A DNA stretch of 33,951 nucleotides. Origin: Noviherbaspirillum denitrificans. Its GTDB lineage: Bacteria; Pseudomonadota; Gammaproteobacteria; Burkholderiales; Burkholderiaceae_D. Position numbers and translations under genes: made by a program. Where the stretch lies: NCBI RefSeq assembly GCF_002211445.1, contig NZ_LSTO01000001.1, forward strand, positions 3,846,026 through 3,879,976. Reading direction: 5' to 3'. A model generated the notes under the pieces. It saw only the letters and a list, made by a program, of their open reading frames with translations. It ran no database searches and was not told the origin of the DNA. Each line of letters opens with the position of its first letter. The first letter of the stretch is position 1. Shown here in pieces: positions 24,299-31,745 of this stretch.

Positions 24299-24327
24299 TT
24301 GCATTGCACAATAAATCTCGATAAAAT
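24299..24327 (+). promoter_or_regulatory. Sigma-70 promoter candidate of a small RNA
   Basis: TTGCAT (24299-24304) and TAAAAT (24322-24327) are 17 bases apart. The -10 matches five of six positions. Transcription should start near 24334 and run into the terminator at 24412-24443. Confidence 0.5.
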
Positions 24328-24333
24328 TTAGTT

Positions 24334-24443
24334 GCTGGCTGTTAATTTTCTGCCTCGGCGAAAACGGCCAAAAGATTGTCTCCTCCACCCTCCTCCTTTG
24401 GTGTGGATTCAAACCCGATGCCTCGAAGCGTCGGGTTTTTTTT
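24334..24443 (+). ncRNA. Candidate small RNA (about 110 nt) with two anti-Shine-Dalgarno motifs
   Basis: This is a promoter-terminator unit with no coding sequence, lying between the OsmC-family gene and rplM. It contains two copies of tcctcc (24381-24386 and 24391-24396), which can pair with Shine-Dalgarno sequences. The second copy sits in the loop of a short hairpin, CACC (24386-24389) with GGTG (24400-24403). The 3' end is a strong intrinsic terminator. rplM has its own promoter 30 bp further on (24473-24502), so this unit is not simply the rplM leader. CUCCUCC-type loops are known from CcsR-family small RNAs of alphaproteobacteria; relation to those is only an analogy. The alternative is an attenuated upstream transcript of the rplM operon. 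Confidence 0.5.
24412..24443 (+). terminator. Strong intrinsic terminator with no upstream CDS
   Basis: aacccgatgc (24412-24421) and gcgtcgggtt (24428-24437) form a 10-bp stem with one G-T pair and loop ctcgaa, followed by a run of eight T (24436-24443). The nearest upstream gene is on the other strand. Confidence 0.88.
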
Positions 24444-24472
24444 CGCCCGCGATTATCCGACAAAGATTCGGA

Positions 24473-24502
24473 TTGACTCCAAGTCCTTGAAAAGGCTAAA
24501 AT
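24473..24502 (+). promoter_or_regulatory. Promoter of rplM-rpsI
   Basis: TTGACT (24473-24478) and TAAAAT (24497-24502) are 18 bases apart, each matching consensus at five or more positions except the last two of the -35. The leader is about 100 nt. It can fold by pairing tcgctca (24517-24523) with tgagcga (24579-24585), enclosing a stem tccgc/gcgga (24545-24549 with 24561-24565). Confidence 0.65.
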
Positions 24503-24610
24503 TTCAGGCTTTCCGTTCGCTCAGGAAAAGATAACAAGGTTGAGTCCGCTGGATTCACAGGCGGAACCGCCGCTAATTTGAGCGAGTATTTTTTAATTTA
24601 GGACATCATC

Positions 24611-25039
24611 ATGAAGACCTTTTCCGCCAAAGCCCATGAGGTGAAGCGTGAGTGGTTCGTGATTGACGCAACGGACAAAGTTCTCGGACGTGTCGCCAGC
24701 GAAGTGGCACTCCGTCTGCGCGGCAAGCACAAACCCGAGTTCACTCCCCACGTCGACACGGGCGACTTCATCGTCGTCATCAACGCAGGCAAGCTGCGCG
24801 TGACCGGCAACAAGGCGCTGGACAAGACCTACTACCGTCACTCGACCTATCCGGGCGGTATCTACGAAACGAATTTCCAGAAAATGCAACAGCGTTTTCC
24901 GGGCCGCGCGCTCGAGAAGGCAGTCAAGGGCATGCTGCCCAAGGGCCCGCTCGGCTACGCAATGATCAAGAAGCTGAAGGTGTACGCAGATGGCAACCAT
25001 CCGCACTCCGCCCAGCAACCCAAGGCACTCGAAATCTAA
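24611..25039 (+). CDS. rplM: 50S ribosomal protein L13
   Basis: 142 residues, the usual length of L13. It is an early-assembling protein of the large subunit. It shows the family's N-terminal [20 protein letters not shown] (start MKTFSA), [20 protein letters not shown] (core LGRVAS), the [23 protein letters not shown] region (core [14 protein letters not shown]) and [12 protein letters not shown]. taggac is the Shine-Dalgarno, about 7 bases before the ATG. rpsI follows after 9 bases, the conserved L13-S9 operon. In E. coli the operon is autoregulated through its leader, and the leader here can fold as noted for the promoter entry. Confidence 0.98.
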   Translation: MKTFSAKAHEVKREWFVIDATDKVLGRVASEVALRLRGKHKPEFTPHVDTGDFIVVINAGKLRVTGNKALDKTYYRHSTYPGGIYETNFQKMQQRFPGRALEKAVKGMLPKGPLGYAMIKKLKVYADGNHPHSAQQPKALEI

Positions 25040-25048
25040 GGAACGGAC

Positions 25049-25441
25049 ATGATCGGTAACTACAACTACGGAACCGGCCGTCGCAAGAGTGCAGTGGCTC
25101 GCGTTTTCATCAAGGCAGGCAGCGGCAACATCGTCGTCAACGGCAAGCCGGCAGCGGAATACTTTTCCCGCGAAACCGGCCTGATGGTCATCCGTCAGCC
25201 GCTGGAACTGACCGGCAATGTCGAGCGTTTCGACATCATGGTGAACGTGCATGGTGGCGGTGAGTCCGGCCAGGCAGGTGCGGTTCGCCACGGCATCACC
25301 CGTGCGCTGATCGACTACGATGCAGGCCTGAAGGCAGAACTGTCCAAGGCAGGCTTCGTCACCCGTGACGCACGTGAAGTCGAACGTAAGAAGGTCGGCC
25401 TGCGCAAAGCACGTCGCGCCAAGCAGTTCTCCAAGCGCTAA
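25049..25441 (+). CDS. rpsI: 30S ribosomal protein S9
   Basis: 130 residues, full length. S9 binds 16S rRNA in the small-subunit head, and its C-terminal tail reaches the P-site tRNA. The family phrases [36 protein letters not shown] and the basic tail [12 protein letters not shown] are present, with the terminal SKR that contacts tRNA. aaggaac is the Shine-Dalgarno. It is co-transcribed with rplM, and a strong terminator follows. Confidence 0.98.
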   Translation: MIGNYNYGTGRRKSAVARVFIKAGSGNIVVNGKPAAEYFSRETGLMVIRQPLELTGNVERFDIMVNVHGGGESGQAGAVRHGITRALIDYDAGLKAELSKAGFVTRDAREVERKKVGLRKARRAKQFSKR

Positions 25442-25461
25442 TCTGCGTTTTCAGAACATCG

Positions 25462-25494
25462 AAAAGCCGCCAGGTTTGCGCCTGGCGGCTTTTT
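25462..25494 (+). terminator. Intrinsic terminator of rplM-rpsI
   Basis: aaaagccgccagg (25462-25474) and cctggcggctttt (25481-25493) form a perfect 13-bp stem with a 6-base loop, ending in T residues. Confidence 0.92.
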
Positions 25495-25581
25495 GCTTTC
25501 TGGCGCACTGCAGCAGCCCGTTGGGTGCCGCTGTTAAAATTCCGGTTTCAGGTTCCACTCATTCTTCAGCAAGGAAAAATC

Positions 25582-26628
25582 ATGATCAAGGTCGGCATCG
25601 TCGGCGGCACAGGTTATACGGGCGTGGAATTGCTGCGCCTGCTGGCCGCGCATCCCCAGGTACAACTCACCGCCATCACGTCCCGCAAGGAAGACGGCAT
25701 GCCGGTGGCCGACATGTTCCCGTCCCTGCGCGGTCATGTGGACCTTGCCTTTGCGACGCCTGAAAAGGCAAAGCTGGCCGAATGCGACGTAGTGTTCTTC
25801 GCGACCCCGCATGGCGTCGCAATGGCGCAGGCCCGCGAACTGCTCGCCGCCGGAGTGAAGGTCATCGACCTCGCAGCCGATTTCCGCCTGAAGGATCCGG
25901 CCGAGTTCGAGAAGTGGTATGCGATGCCGCACTCTTGCACCGACCTCCTCGAAGAGGCGGTGTACGGTCTGCCTGAAGTCAACCGCGAAGCGATCAGGAA
26001 GGCGCGCCTGATCGGCCTGCCCGGATGCTACCCGACCTCCATGCAGCTGGGCTTCGCGCCCTTGCTCGCACAGGGCAAACCGCTGGTCAACGAGGCGAGC
26101 CTGATCGCCGACTGCAAGTCCGGCGTGTCCGGCGCTGGCCGAAAAGCCGAGGTGCATACGCTGCTCGCCGAAGCGGCAGACAACTTCAAGGCCTACGGCG
26201 TGAAGGGTCACCGCCACCTGCCGGAAACCACGCAGGGACTGCAGGCAATCGCGGGCGGCCGCAAGGTCGGCCTGACCTTTGTTCCGCACCTGGTGCCGAT
26301 GATTCGCGGGATTCACTCCACGCTTTATGCGACCATCCTGCCGGAAGCGCGCGACACCGATTTCCAGTCGTTGTATGAAAACCACTTCAAGGGTGAGAAG
26401 TTCGTCGACGTCATGCCAGCCGGCAGCCATCCCGAGACGCGGTCGGTGCGCGCCTCGAACAAGCTGCGCATCGCGATCCACCGCCCGGGCGGCGGCGACC
26501 TGCTGGTGATCCTCGTGGTCGAGGACAACCTGGTCAAGGGCGCGGCGGGGCAAGGCGTGCAGTGCATGAACATCATGTTCGGTATTGATGAAACCGCAGG
26601 ATTGATGCACATTCCGGTATTGCCCTAA
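25582..26628 (+). CDS. argC: N-acetyl-gamma-glutamyl-phosphate reductase
   Basis: 348 residues from the ATG at 25582. It is preceded by aaggaaaa and begins [14 protein letters not shown], the family N-terminus with the NADP-binding glycine motif; an in-frame ATG 57 bases upstream is not used. It reduces N-acetylglutamyl phosphate to the semialdehyde in arginine synthesis. The catalytic cysteine is Cys149 in LPGCYPTS, and HRHLPE further on carries the conserved His. VSGAGRKAE is the substrate-binding loop. TAAAAT at about 25534-25539 may be its -10 box. The next gene starts 14 bases after the stop, which suggests an operon with DUF6776 and bactofilin. Confidence 0.96.
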   Translation: MIKVGIVGGTGYTGVELLRLLAAHPQVQLTAITSRKEDGMPVADMFPSLRGHVDLAFATPEKAKLAECDVVFFATPHGVAMAQARELLAAGVKVIDLAADFRLKDPAEFEKWYAMPHSCTDLLEEAVYGLPEVNREAIRKARLIGLPGCYPTSMQLGFAPLLAQGKPLVNEASLIADCKSGVSGAGRKAEVHTLLAEAADNFKAYGVKGHRHLPETTQGLQAIAGGRKVGLTFVPHLVPMIRGIHSTLYATILPEARDTDFQSLYENHFKGEKFVDVMPAGSHPETRSVRASNKLRIAIHRPGGGDLLVILVVEDNLVKGAAGQGVQCMNIMFGIDETAGLMHIPVLP

Positions 26629-26642
26629 GCACCGGATACTGA

Positions 26643-27395
26643 ATGTCCCAATCGACGTCGTTGTTCAATTCGATGAAGTTGCGGCTCTGGCGGCGACGCA
26701 TGTCGGTGTCGTCGCCGAAGATGACAATCAGGACACGTACGCCGTGGCCGATGCGCCTCGTGATTGTCCTGGCGGCGTTTCTGGCCGGCGCGGTGGCAAT
26801 GTGGTTCGCCGGTTATGGCCGGTTCGCGACAGTCAGCCCGGACAACGCCCGCGCGATGGCCGCCGAATACAAGGAGCGACTCGACCAGGTGACGACCGAG
26901 CGGGATCAGCTGTCTACCACCGCCAATGCAGCGGAAAGCCAGCTGAATATCGAACGCTCCGCACAAAAGCAGCTGGCCGCGCAGGTGAAGTCCCTCGAGG
27001 CCGACAACATGCGCTTGAAGGAGGATCTTGCCTTTTTTGAAAGCCTCCTGCCTAACGCCACCGGGCCGGCCGGCGTTTCCATTCGCCGCCTGAAGGTCGA
27101 CCAGCTCGCGCCGAACCAAGTTCGCTACCGGCTTCTGGTCATGCAAGGGGGCAAGGGTGACCGCCGTTTCAATGGCAGTTTGCAACTCATGGTGACAACT
27201 CTGCAGGACGGCAAAAGTGCTATGATGACCTTTCCGGCAGTTCCCGCCGATCAGGAAAAATTCAAACTCAGCTTCACGCATTACCAACGCGTGGAAGGGG
27301 TGCTCACCCTGCCCGAAGGCGCCGCAACCAAATTGGTCCAGGCACGTGTACTCGAAAATGGCCAGGTCCGCGCGCAGCAAGCCGCGAATTTGTAA
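26643..27395 (+). CDS. DUF6776 family membrane-anchored coiled-coil protein
   Basis: 250 residues. A basic N-terminus (RLWRRR, IRTRT) is followed by one membrane helix at about 38-57 (LVIVLAAFLAGAVAMWF), then a heptad-rich helix at about 66-130 with many Glu, Gln, Lys and Leu (predicted coiled coil), and a C-terminal beta-rich domain from about 140 (VSIRRLKVDQLAPNQVRYRL, shortened: IRRLKVDQL and QVRYRLLVMQ). The basic side should be cytoplasmic and the rest periplasmic. It matches the uncharacterised DUF6776 family, which I associate with betaproteobacteria. Its place between argC and a bactofilin gene, 12 bases before the latter, suggests it helps anchor or partner the bactofilin. That is inference. 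Confidence 0.75.
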   Translation: MSQSTSLFNSMKLRLWRRRMSVSSPKMTIRTRTPWPMRLVIVLAAFLAGAVAMWFAGYGRFATVSPDNARAMAAEYKERLDQVTTERDQLSTTANAAESQLNIERSAQKQLAAQVKSLEADNMRLKEDLAFFESLLPNATGPAGVSIRRLKVDQLAPNQVRYRLLVMQGGKGDRRFNGSLQLMVTTLQDGKSAMMTFPAVPADQEKFKLSFTHYQRVEGVLTLPEGAATKLVQARVLENGQVRAQQAANL

Positions 27396-27407
27396 AGGAG
27401 AGCCAGC

Positions 27408-27797
27408 ATGTTAGGCCGCAAGAACAAAGGGACGATCGACAGCCTCATCGGTATTTCGACCAGGATCGAGGGCAATGTACGTTTCCAGGGCGGTTTGCGC
27501 ATTGACGGACAGGTCAAGGGGAATGTGGTCGCGGAGGGCGATGAACCTTGCATGCTGGTCATTTCCGAGCACGCCAAGGTCGAAGGCGAAGTGCGCGCAG
27601 CGCATCTTGTGGTCAATGGCGAGATCGTTGGCCCGGTTTATTCTTCCGAACTCCTTGAATTGCAGCCGCGCGCCCGCATAACTGGAGATGTGAACTACAA
27701 GGCGCTGGAAATGCACGGCGGTGCGTTGGTGGCAGGAAAGCTCACGCATGACCAGGTTGGTGAACCGGTACTCAAGCTCGCCCTGTCGAATACGTGA
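27408..27797 (+). CDS. Bactofilin (polymer-forming cytoskeletal protein)
   Basis: 129 residues, with the short unstructured ends and central right-handed beta-helix repeats of bactofilins: IEGNVRFQGGLRIDGQVKGNV at about 23-43 (read here as IEGNVRFQG and LRIDGQVKGNV), then HAKVEGEVRAAHLVVNGEIVGPV (core VEGEVRAAHLVVNGEI). Bactofilins polymerise without nucleotide on the inner face of the membrane and can guide cell-wall enzymes or stalk and shape determinants. The Shine-Dalgarno is aggag, about 9 bases before the ATG. It directly follows the DUF6776 gene. The M23 peptidase, a frequent functional partner of bactofilins, is 2.2 kb away on the other strand and not part of this operon. Confidence 0.9.
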   Translation: MLGRKNKGTIDSLIGISTRIEGNVRFQGGLRIDGQVKGNVVAEGDEPCMLVISEHAKVEGEVRAAHLVVNGEIVGPVYSSELLELQPRARITGDVNYKALEMHGGALVAGKLTHDQVGEPVLKLALSNT

Positions 27798-27812
27798 TCT
27801 TCGTCAAGCGAC

Positions 27813-27818
27813 TATAAT
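27813..27818 (+). promoter_or_regulatory. -10 element candidate of erpA
   Basis: A perfect TATAAT at 27813-27818, about 30 bp before erpA. No good -35 stands 16-18 bp upstream. It suggests erpA can be transcribed separately from the bactofilin gene. Confidence 0.4.
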
Positions 27819-27847
27819 TAGGCCATTGAAATTTGCAGGAGTTTGAA

Positions 27848-28198
27848 ATGAACGCAGTCACCGAAATGCCCGATCCGATCGTCTTTACCGACAGCGCCGC
27901 GTCCAAGGTCGCCCAGCTGATCGAGGAAGAAGGCAATCCGGACCTGAAACTCCGTGTCTTCGTGCAAGGTGGCGGATGCTCCGGTTTCCAGTACGGCTTC
28001 ACCTTTGACGAAATCGTCAACGAAGACGACACCACGATGACCAAGAACGGCGTCCAGTTGCTGATCGACTCGATGAGCTACCAATACCTGGTCGGCGCGG
28101 AAATCGATTACAAGGATGACCTCGAAGGCGCGCAATTCGTCATCAAGAACCCGAACGCCACGACCACCTGCGGGTGCGGCTCGTCGTTCTCTGCCTGA
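27848..28198 (+). CDS. erpA: Iron-sulfur cluster insertion protein ErpA
   Basis: 116 residues from the ATG at 27848, preceded by caggag; an in-frame ATG 15 bases upstream overlaps this Shine-Dalgarno. It is an A-type carrier that delivers [4Fe-4S] or [2Fe-2S] clusters to apo-proteins. The three conserved cysteines are Cys44 in GGGCSGFQY, and Cys108 and Cys110 in [10 protein letters not shown]. The NEDDTTM and [15 protein letters not shown] segments favour ErpA over IscA or SufA. The -10 element just upstream suggests its own promoter, and a strong terminator follows, so it may be a monocistronic unit. Confidence 0.93.
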   Translation: MNAVTEMPDPIVFTDSAASKVAQLIEEEGNPDLKLRVFVQGGGCSGFQYGFTFDEIVNEDDTTMTKNGVQLLIDSMSYQYLVGAEIDYKDDLEGAQFVIKNPNATTTCGCGSSFSA

Positions 28199-28215
28199 CA
28201 AGGTTGCTCCAGATC

Positions 28216-28247
28216 AAAAAAGCGCAGGTTAATCCTGCGCTTTTTTT
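28216..28247 (+). terminator. Intrinsic terminator of erpA
   Basis: aaaaaagcgcagg (28216-28228) and cctgcgctttttt (28234-28246) form a perfect 13-bp stem with a 5-base loop, running into a T-run. Confidence 0.92.
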
Positions 28248-28256
28248 GTTTCCGGA

Positions 28257-28284
28257 TTGGGCCTGAAATACGGGGGAATATAAT
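28257..28284 (+). promoter_or_regulatory. Promoter candidate of the DUF4399 gene
   Basis: TTGGGC (28257-28262) and a perfect TATAAT (28279-28284) are 16 bases apart. The -10 overlaps the ATG at 28283, so if it is used, translation must start at 28313 instead. Confidence 0.45.
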
Positions 28285-28819
28285 GGGCCGTTTGCCTTCG
28301 TTCCACCCGATCATGCAGGTTTTCCTCCGTTTTGCGCTGCCGGCGCTGCTTGCCACGTGTGTCCACGCGTCCAATGCGAAGGAGGAGAGTGCGCCTGAAG
28401 CCGATATCTGCTCGTCAAACTCGGCCGCCGAACGTACCCGTCCCTACGTGAACGAGGCCAAGGCCGTCTATTTCGTGAACCTGCGCGACGGCGACAAGGT
28501 CACGTCCCCGTTCCGCATCGCCTTCGGGCTGGTCGGCATGGGCATCGCTCCTGCGGGCGTCCGCATGGAGAATACTGGACATCATCATCTGCTGATCAAC
28601 CAGAAGTTGACCAACGAGATGCTGATCAAGCCGATTCCCTTCTCGGAAAAATACCGTCACTTTGCCCGCGGCGAGACGGAAGCCACCTTGGATCTCCCGC
28701 CCGGGAAGCACACCTTGCGCCTCCTTTTTGCGGATGCCGACCACAAGCCGTATTACATCTCCAGCAAGGAAGTCACGGTCGAGGTCGTTGCGCGCAACGG
28801 CCTGAGCAAAAAGCCTTAG
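28283..28819 (+). CDS. DUF4399 family secreted protein
   Basis: 178 residues from the ATG at 28283, or 168 from the ATG at 28313. The first start has gggggaa as Shine-Dalgarno; the second is favoured by the TATAAT that overlaps the first. Either way the hydrophobic stretch MQVFLRFALPALLATCVHASNA is a signal peptide, so the protein is exported. The body matches the DUF4399 family as I know it: FVNLRDGDKVTSPFRIAFGLVGMGI in parts (NLRDGDKVTSP, FGLVGMGI), GHHHLLIN with a His triplet that could bind metal, GETEATLDLPPGKHTL and LLFADADHKPY. Function unknown. Convergent with anmK, 9 bp apart. Confidence 0.82.
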   Translation: MGRLPSFHPIMQVFLRFALPALLATCVHASNAKEESAPEADICSSNSAAERTRPYVNEAKAVYFVNLRDGDKVTSPFRIAFGLVGMGIAPAGVRMENTGHHHLLINQKLTNEMLIKPIPFSEKYRHFARGETEATLDLPPGKHTLRLLFADADHKPYYISSKEVTVEVVARNGLSKKP

Positions 28820-28828
28820 ACGATTCCT

Positions 28829-29953
28829 TCAGGCGGGGTAGAGCGCCCCAAGAATCCGCAGTCCACTTGCGCCCGTCACGGCGGGCAGGTTTCCCGCTTG
28901 GCGCGTAACGAAACGCTGCGCCAGCCAGGCGAAGGCCAGTGCTTCCACATGATTGGGAGAGACGCCAAGCACATCGGTCGAATCGACCTTGGCCAAATGA
29001 TGCCGCTGCCGCAGCGACTGCTGCAGGCGCTGCATCAAGTGACTGTTGTAGGCGCCGCCGCCGCAGACATGCACGGACGTCGCATCAGGAGCGTGGCGCG
29101 CAATGGCATGCGCTAGCGTTTCGGCGGTAAATGCAGCGAGGGTGGCCTGGACGTCTTCAGGCGCAGTGCCCGGATGGACCGCCAATTTGCGTTCCAGCCA
29201 GCCGGCATGGAACAGGTCGCGCCCCGTGCTCTTTGGCGGCGGCAGCGCGAGGTAGGGATCCGCCATCATCGCCGCAAGCAGCGCGGGGATTTCCTTGCCG
29301 CTTGCAGCCCAGGCGCCGCCGGCATCGTAGGTCTTGCCATGGTGCTGCGCGATCCACCCATCCATCAGCACATTGCCCGGTCCCGTATCGAAACCAATGA
29401 TGCGCTTGCCGTGGTCCAGCACGCTGATGTTGCCGATACCACCGATGTTGACGACTACGCGCGTTTCGTCATCGCTGCCGAACACTGCCTGGTGGAAGGC
29501 GGGCACCAGCGGCGCGCCTTGTCCGCCTGCGGCAATGTCACGGCTGCGGAAGTCGGCAATGACATCGATGCCGGTCAGTTCGGCGAGTAGCGCCGGATTG
29601 CCGGTTTGCCGGGTATAGCCGAGTTCCGGACGGTGGCGCACCGTCTGTCCGTGTGCGCCGATTGCTTCGACTGCGTCCGCTGCAACGTTCGCGCCTTCGA
29701 GGAGCTGCGAAACGCAGTCGGCATAAACCTGTGCCAATCCGTTCGCCGACAATGCTTCGATGTGGATCTCGTTTTCGCCGGGCGCCTGCAGTTTCAACAG
29801 GTCGCTGCGCAGCGCGGGCGGGAAGGGCAGGTAGGCTGATGCGCGCGTGCGGACGTCGCCACCAGGGGAGAATTCGGCCAGAACGCCGTCGACGCCGTCG
29901 AGGCTGGTGCCGGACATCAGTCCGACGTAAAGCGAGGTCTGTGGAGCGGGCAT
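28829..29953 (-). CDS. anmK: Anhydro-N-acetylmuramic acid kinase
   Basis: 374 residues, the usual length. It opens the 1,6-anhydro ring and phosphorylates anhydroMurNAc in peptidoglycan recycling, in the cytosol. The family motifs are GLMSGTSLDGVD (11-22, ATP binding), IGAHGQTVRHRP, GFDTGPGNVLMD (phosphate and catalytic region) and VCGGGAYN (C-terminal). The ATG at 29953 directly abuts the T-run of a terminator hairpin and has no Shine-Dalgarno, but no later start leaves the conserved N-terminus intact. The mRNA may begin near 29973 from a TACAAT-like element (29980-29985) within the hairpin loop, which would make it nearly leaderless. It follows the M23 peptidase gene on the same strand. Confidence 0.94.
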   Translation of the reverse strand: MPAPQTSLYVGLMSGTSLDGVDGVLAEFSPGGDVRTRASAYLPFPPALRSDLLKLQAPGENEIHIEALSANGLAQVYADCVSQLLEGANVAADAVEAIGAHGQTVRHRPELGYTRQTGNPALLAELTGIDVIADFRSRDIAAGGQGAPLVPAFHQAVFGSDDETRVVVNIGGIGNISVLDHGKRIIGFDTGPGNVLMDGWIAQHHGKTYDAGGAWAASGKEIPALLAAMMADPYLALPPPKSTGRDLFHAGWLERKLAVHPGTAPEDVQATLAAFTAETLAHAIARHAPDATSVHVCGGGAYNSHLMQRLQQSLRQRHHLAKVDSTDVLGVSPNHVEALAFAWLAQRFVTRQAGNLPAVTGASGLRILGALYPA

Positions 29954-30003
29954 AAAAAAACCGTTCGAAGGTTCAGCGGATTGTACCGGCCCTCGAACGG
30001 TTT
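29954..30003 (-). terminator. Intrinsic terminator between the M23 peptidase gene and anmK
   Basis: On the minus strand, AAACCGTTCGA (29993-30003) and TCGAACGGTTT (29958-29968) form a perfect 11-bp stem with a long loop that can extend by GG/CC, followed by seven T residues in all (29954-29960). The T-run ends exactly at the anmK start codon. Confidence 0.8.
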
Positions 30004-30022
30004 GATGCGGCTGCGGCCCGAA

Positions 30023-31390
30023 TTACTTCGATGCCAGCTTGATGCTGTTGTCTTGCGGATTCAGCAGCGCGAAGCGATGACGCATATCGTCGGCAACGGT
30101 TTTGAAGCGTTGCAGGTCGGCGCCGGCCAGCGGTTGCGCGTTCGGAATGCTGATCGACATCGGGTCGCGCGCTTCGTTGTTGACGCGGAATTCATAATGC
30201 AAGTGCGGGCCGGTCGACCAGCCGGTGGTGCCCACATAGCCGATCACCTCACCCTGGCTGACCTTGCTGCCCTTGCGCATGCCGTTGGCGAAACGGCTCA
30301 TATGCGCGTAGGCGGTCGAATAATTGTTCCAGTGCTTGATCACCACGACGTTGCCGTAACCGCCCTGGGTGCCGGCAAAGTCGATGACGCCGTCACCGGC
30401 AGCGCGGATCGGGGTGCCGGTTGCGGCAGCGAAATCGACGCCTTTGTGCTGCTTCCATTTGCCCGAGATCGGATGAACGCGCATCGAGAATCCCGAGGAA
30501 ACGCGGCTGAATTCGAGCGGGGATTTCAGGAACGCTTTCTTGAGCGATTTGCCGTCAAAGCTGTAATAACCTCCGCCTTGCTTGCTGCCAGGTTCGTCGA
30601 ACCAGACTGACTGGTACTTGTTCGCGCCGTTCTGGAATTCGCCGGCCAGCACGCGGCCGGTGCGCAGGATTTCACCGTTCTGCCAGAAAGTTTCATAGAC
30701 GACATTGAAGCGGTCGCCACGGCGCAGGTCGGACGCGAAGTCGATGTTGGTCGAGAACATGTCGACGATCTGCATCGCGATGCTGTCCGGGATTTGCGCG
30801 GCGTCGGTCGCGGCGAACAGCGAGGAACGGATTTCGCCGGTACGCATTTCGATGCGGCGTTCGACGGCGGCAGAGCTTTCCGACGCAGTGAAGCCGTTCG
30901 CCTCGCGCGCGATGACGAGGTTGCGAACCGGCTGGCCGCTGCCTTCGCTGAGTGTGGCGGTCAGGCGCTGGAGCTGGCCTTCGCTGTTGGTTTGCGCCTG
31001 GACGCGGCGGCCGGCCTTGAGCTTAAGCACCCCGTAGGCGACCTGGTCAGATTTGATGAAGTTTGCCGCGGCATCGTCATGGACGCCGAGGCGGTTCAAC
31101 AGGGTTGCCAGCGTATCGCCGGAACGGACCTTTTCTTCACGCAGGTAAAACTGGTCGGCGGATTGCAGGTTCGCGATCTGCTCCGACAGGCTGGGGACGG
31201 CAAGTTCTTCGACAATCGACTTCACCGGGAGGTCGGCTGCATCCGGGGCCATCGGTGCGACGCCGGCGGCGCCGAACGCAACGACTGCGAGGAAGATCGC
31301 GGACGCATACACGACGCGCGTTTTGCGCGACGATGCGAAGAGTTGGTTGCTGCTCGAGCCCAGTTTCAGGATTTTGTCTGTAGTGAGCAT
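30023..31390 (-). CDS. M23 family peptidoglycan endopeptidase (MepM/OapA-like)
   Basis: 455 residues. The N-terminus is basic (SSRKTR) with one membrane helix at about 27-44, so the rest is periplasmic. Residues 88-103 (VRSGDTLATLLNRLGV) are the LysM/OapA-like module of the MepM family. The LytM catalytic domain is at about 295-405 with zinc ligands His315 and Asp319 in HKGVDFA and His398 in HLHYEF, and the additional catalytic His363 in YAHMS. It should cleave peptidoglycan cross-links during wall growth. No clear Shine-Dalgarno precedes the ATG at 31390. It is divergent from tyrS and upstream of anmK, which then recycles wall fragments. Confidence 0.92.
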   Translation of the reverse strand: MLTTDKILKLGSSSNQLFASSRKTRVVYASAIFLAVVAFGAAGVAPMAPDAADLPVKSIVEELAVPSLSEQIANLQSADQFYLREEKVRSGDTLATLLNRLGVHDDAAANFIKSDQVAYGVLKLKAGRRVQAQTNSEGQLQRLTATLSEGSGQPVRNLVIAREANGFTASESSAAVERRIEMRTGEIRSSLFAATDAAQIPDSIAMQIVDMFSTNIDFASDLRRGDRFNVVYETFWQNGEILRTGRVLAGEFQNGANKYQSVWFDEPGSKQGGGYYSFDGKSLKKAFLKSPLEFSRVSSGFSMRVHPISGKWKQHKGVDFAAATGTPIRAAGDGVIDFAGTQGGYGNVVVIKHWNNYSTAYAHMSRFANGMRKGSKVSQGEVIGYVGTTGWSTGPHLHYEFRVNNEARDPMSISIPNAQPLAGADLQRFKTVADDMRHRFALLNPQDNSIKLASK

Positions 31391-31745
31391 GCAATAAGTT
31401 AAAATCTGCTGTTTTGACCGAGGGCGCCGTCAGAAAGGCGATCAGCCGATTGTTCCGGTAACGTGCGCACAAAAACGCTTCTGTCACCGGCCTTAAGGCG
31501 ATCGACATGCTTTCTGAAAATGCCCGTGAGCCTGCAAGTAGTCATTGCGGACAAGCCAGCCAGGGGTGCTGCCGTGGATTCGAATGGCTGCACGATCGTC
31601 CCTGACGGGTTGCGGTGCCGCGTTGCAGACTCCGCTATTTCGACTTGCTGCGGAGTTTCTCTGCTGCAAGGTTGAAAATGAGCAGCAATTATACCAAACA
31701 CATGGTATTGAAAATTCACCGCCATTTCTTAATTTTCCTCACTCC
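31391..31745. promoter_or_regulatory. Divergent intergenic region (M23 gene / tyrS)
   Basis: 355 bp between divergent starts. I see no convincing gene. Short frames here lack ribosome binding sites. Small inverted repeats occur: tgctgc (31662-31667) with gcagca (31681-31686), and tacca (31692-31696) with tggta (31703-31707), the latter near a TATACC element. For tyrS, TTGAAA (about 31709-31714) and TAATTT are 16 apart but lie so close to the ATG that the mRNA would be nearly leaderless. The promoters cannot be fixed from sequence. Confidence 0.3.

Noticed and set aside
24398-24420. A tRNA T-arm-like string (ggattcaaaccc) before the terminator
   Set aside because: No acceptor, D or anticodon arms can be built around it, and the following bases form a terminator stem instead.
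31391-31745. A possible T-box or other riboswitch before tyrS, and a 70-codon frame at 31463-31675
   Set aside because: No T-box core sequence or antiterminator/terminator pair is visible, T-boxes are not expected in proteobacteria, and the frame lacks a ribosome binding site.
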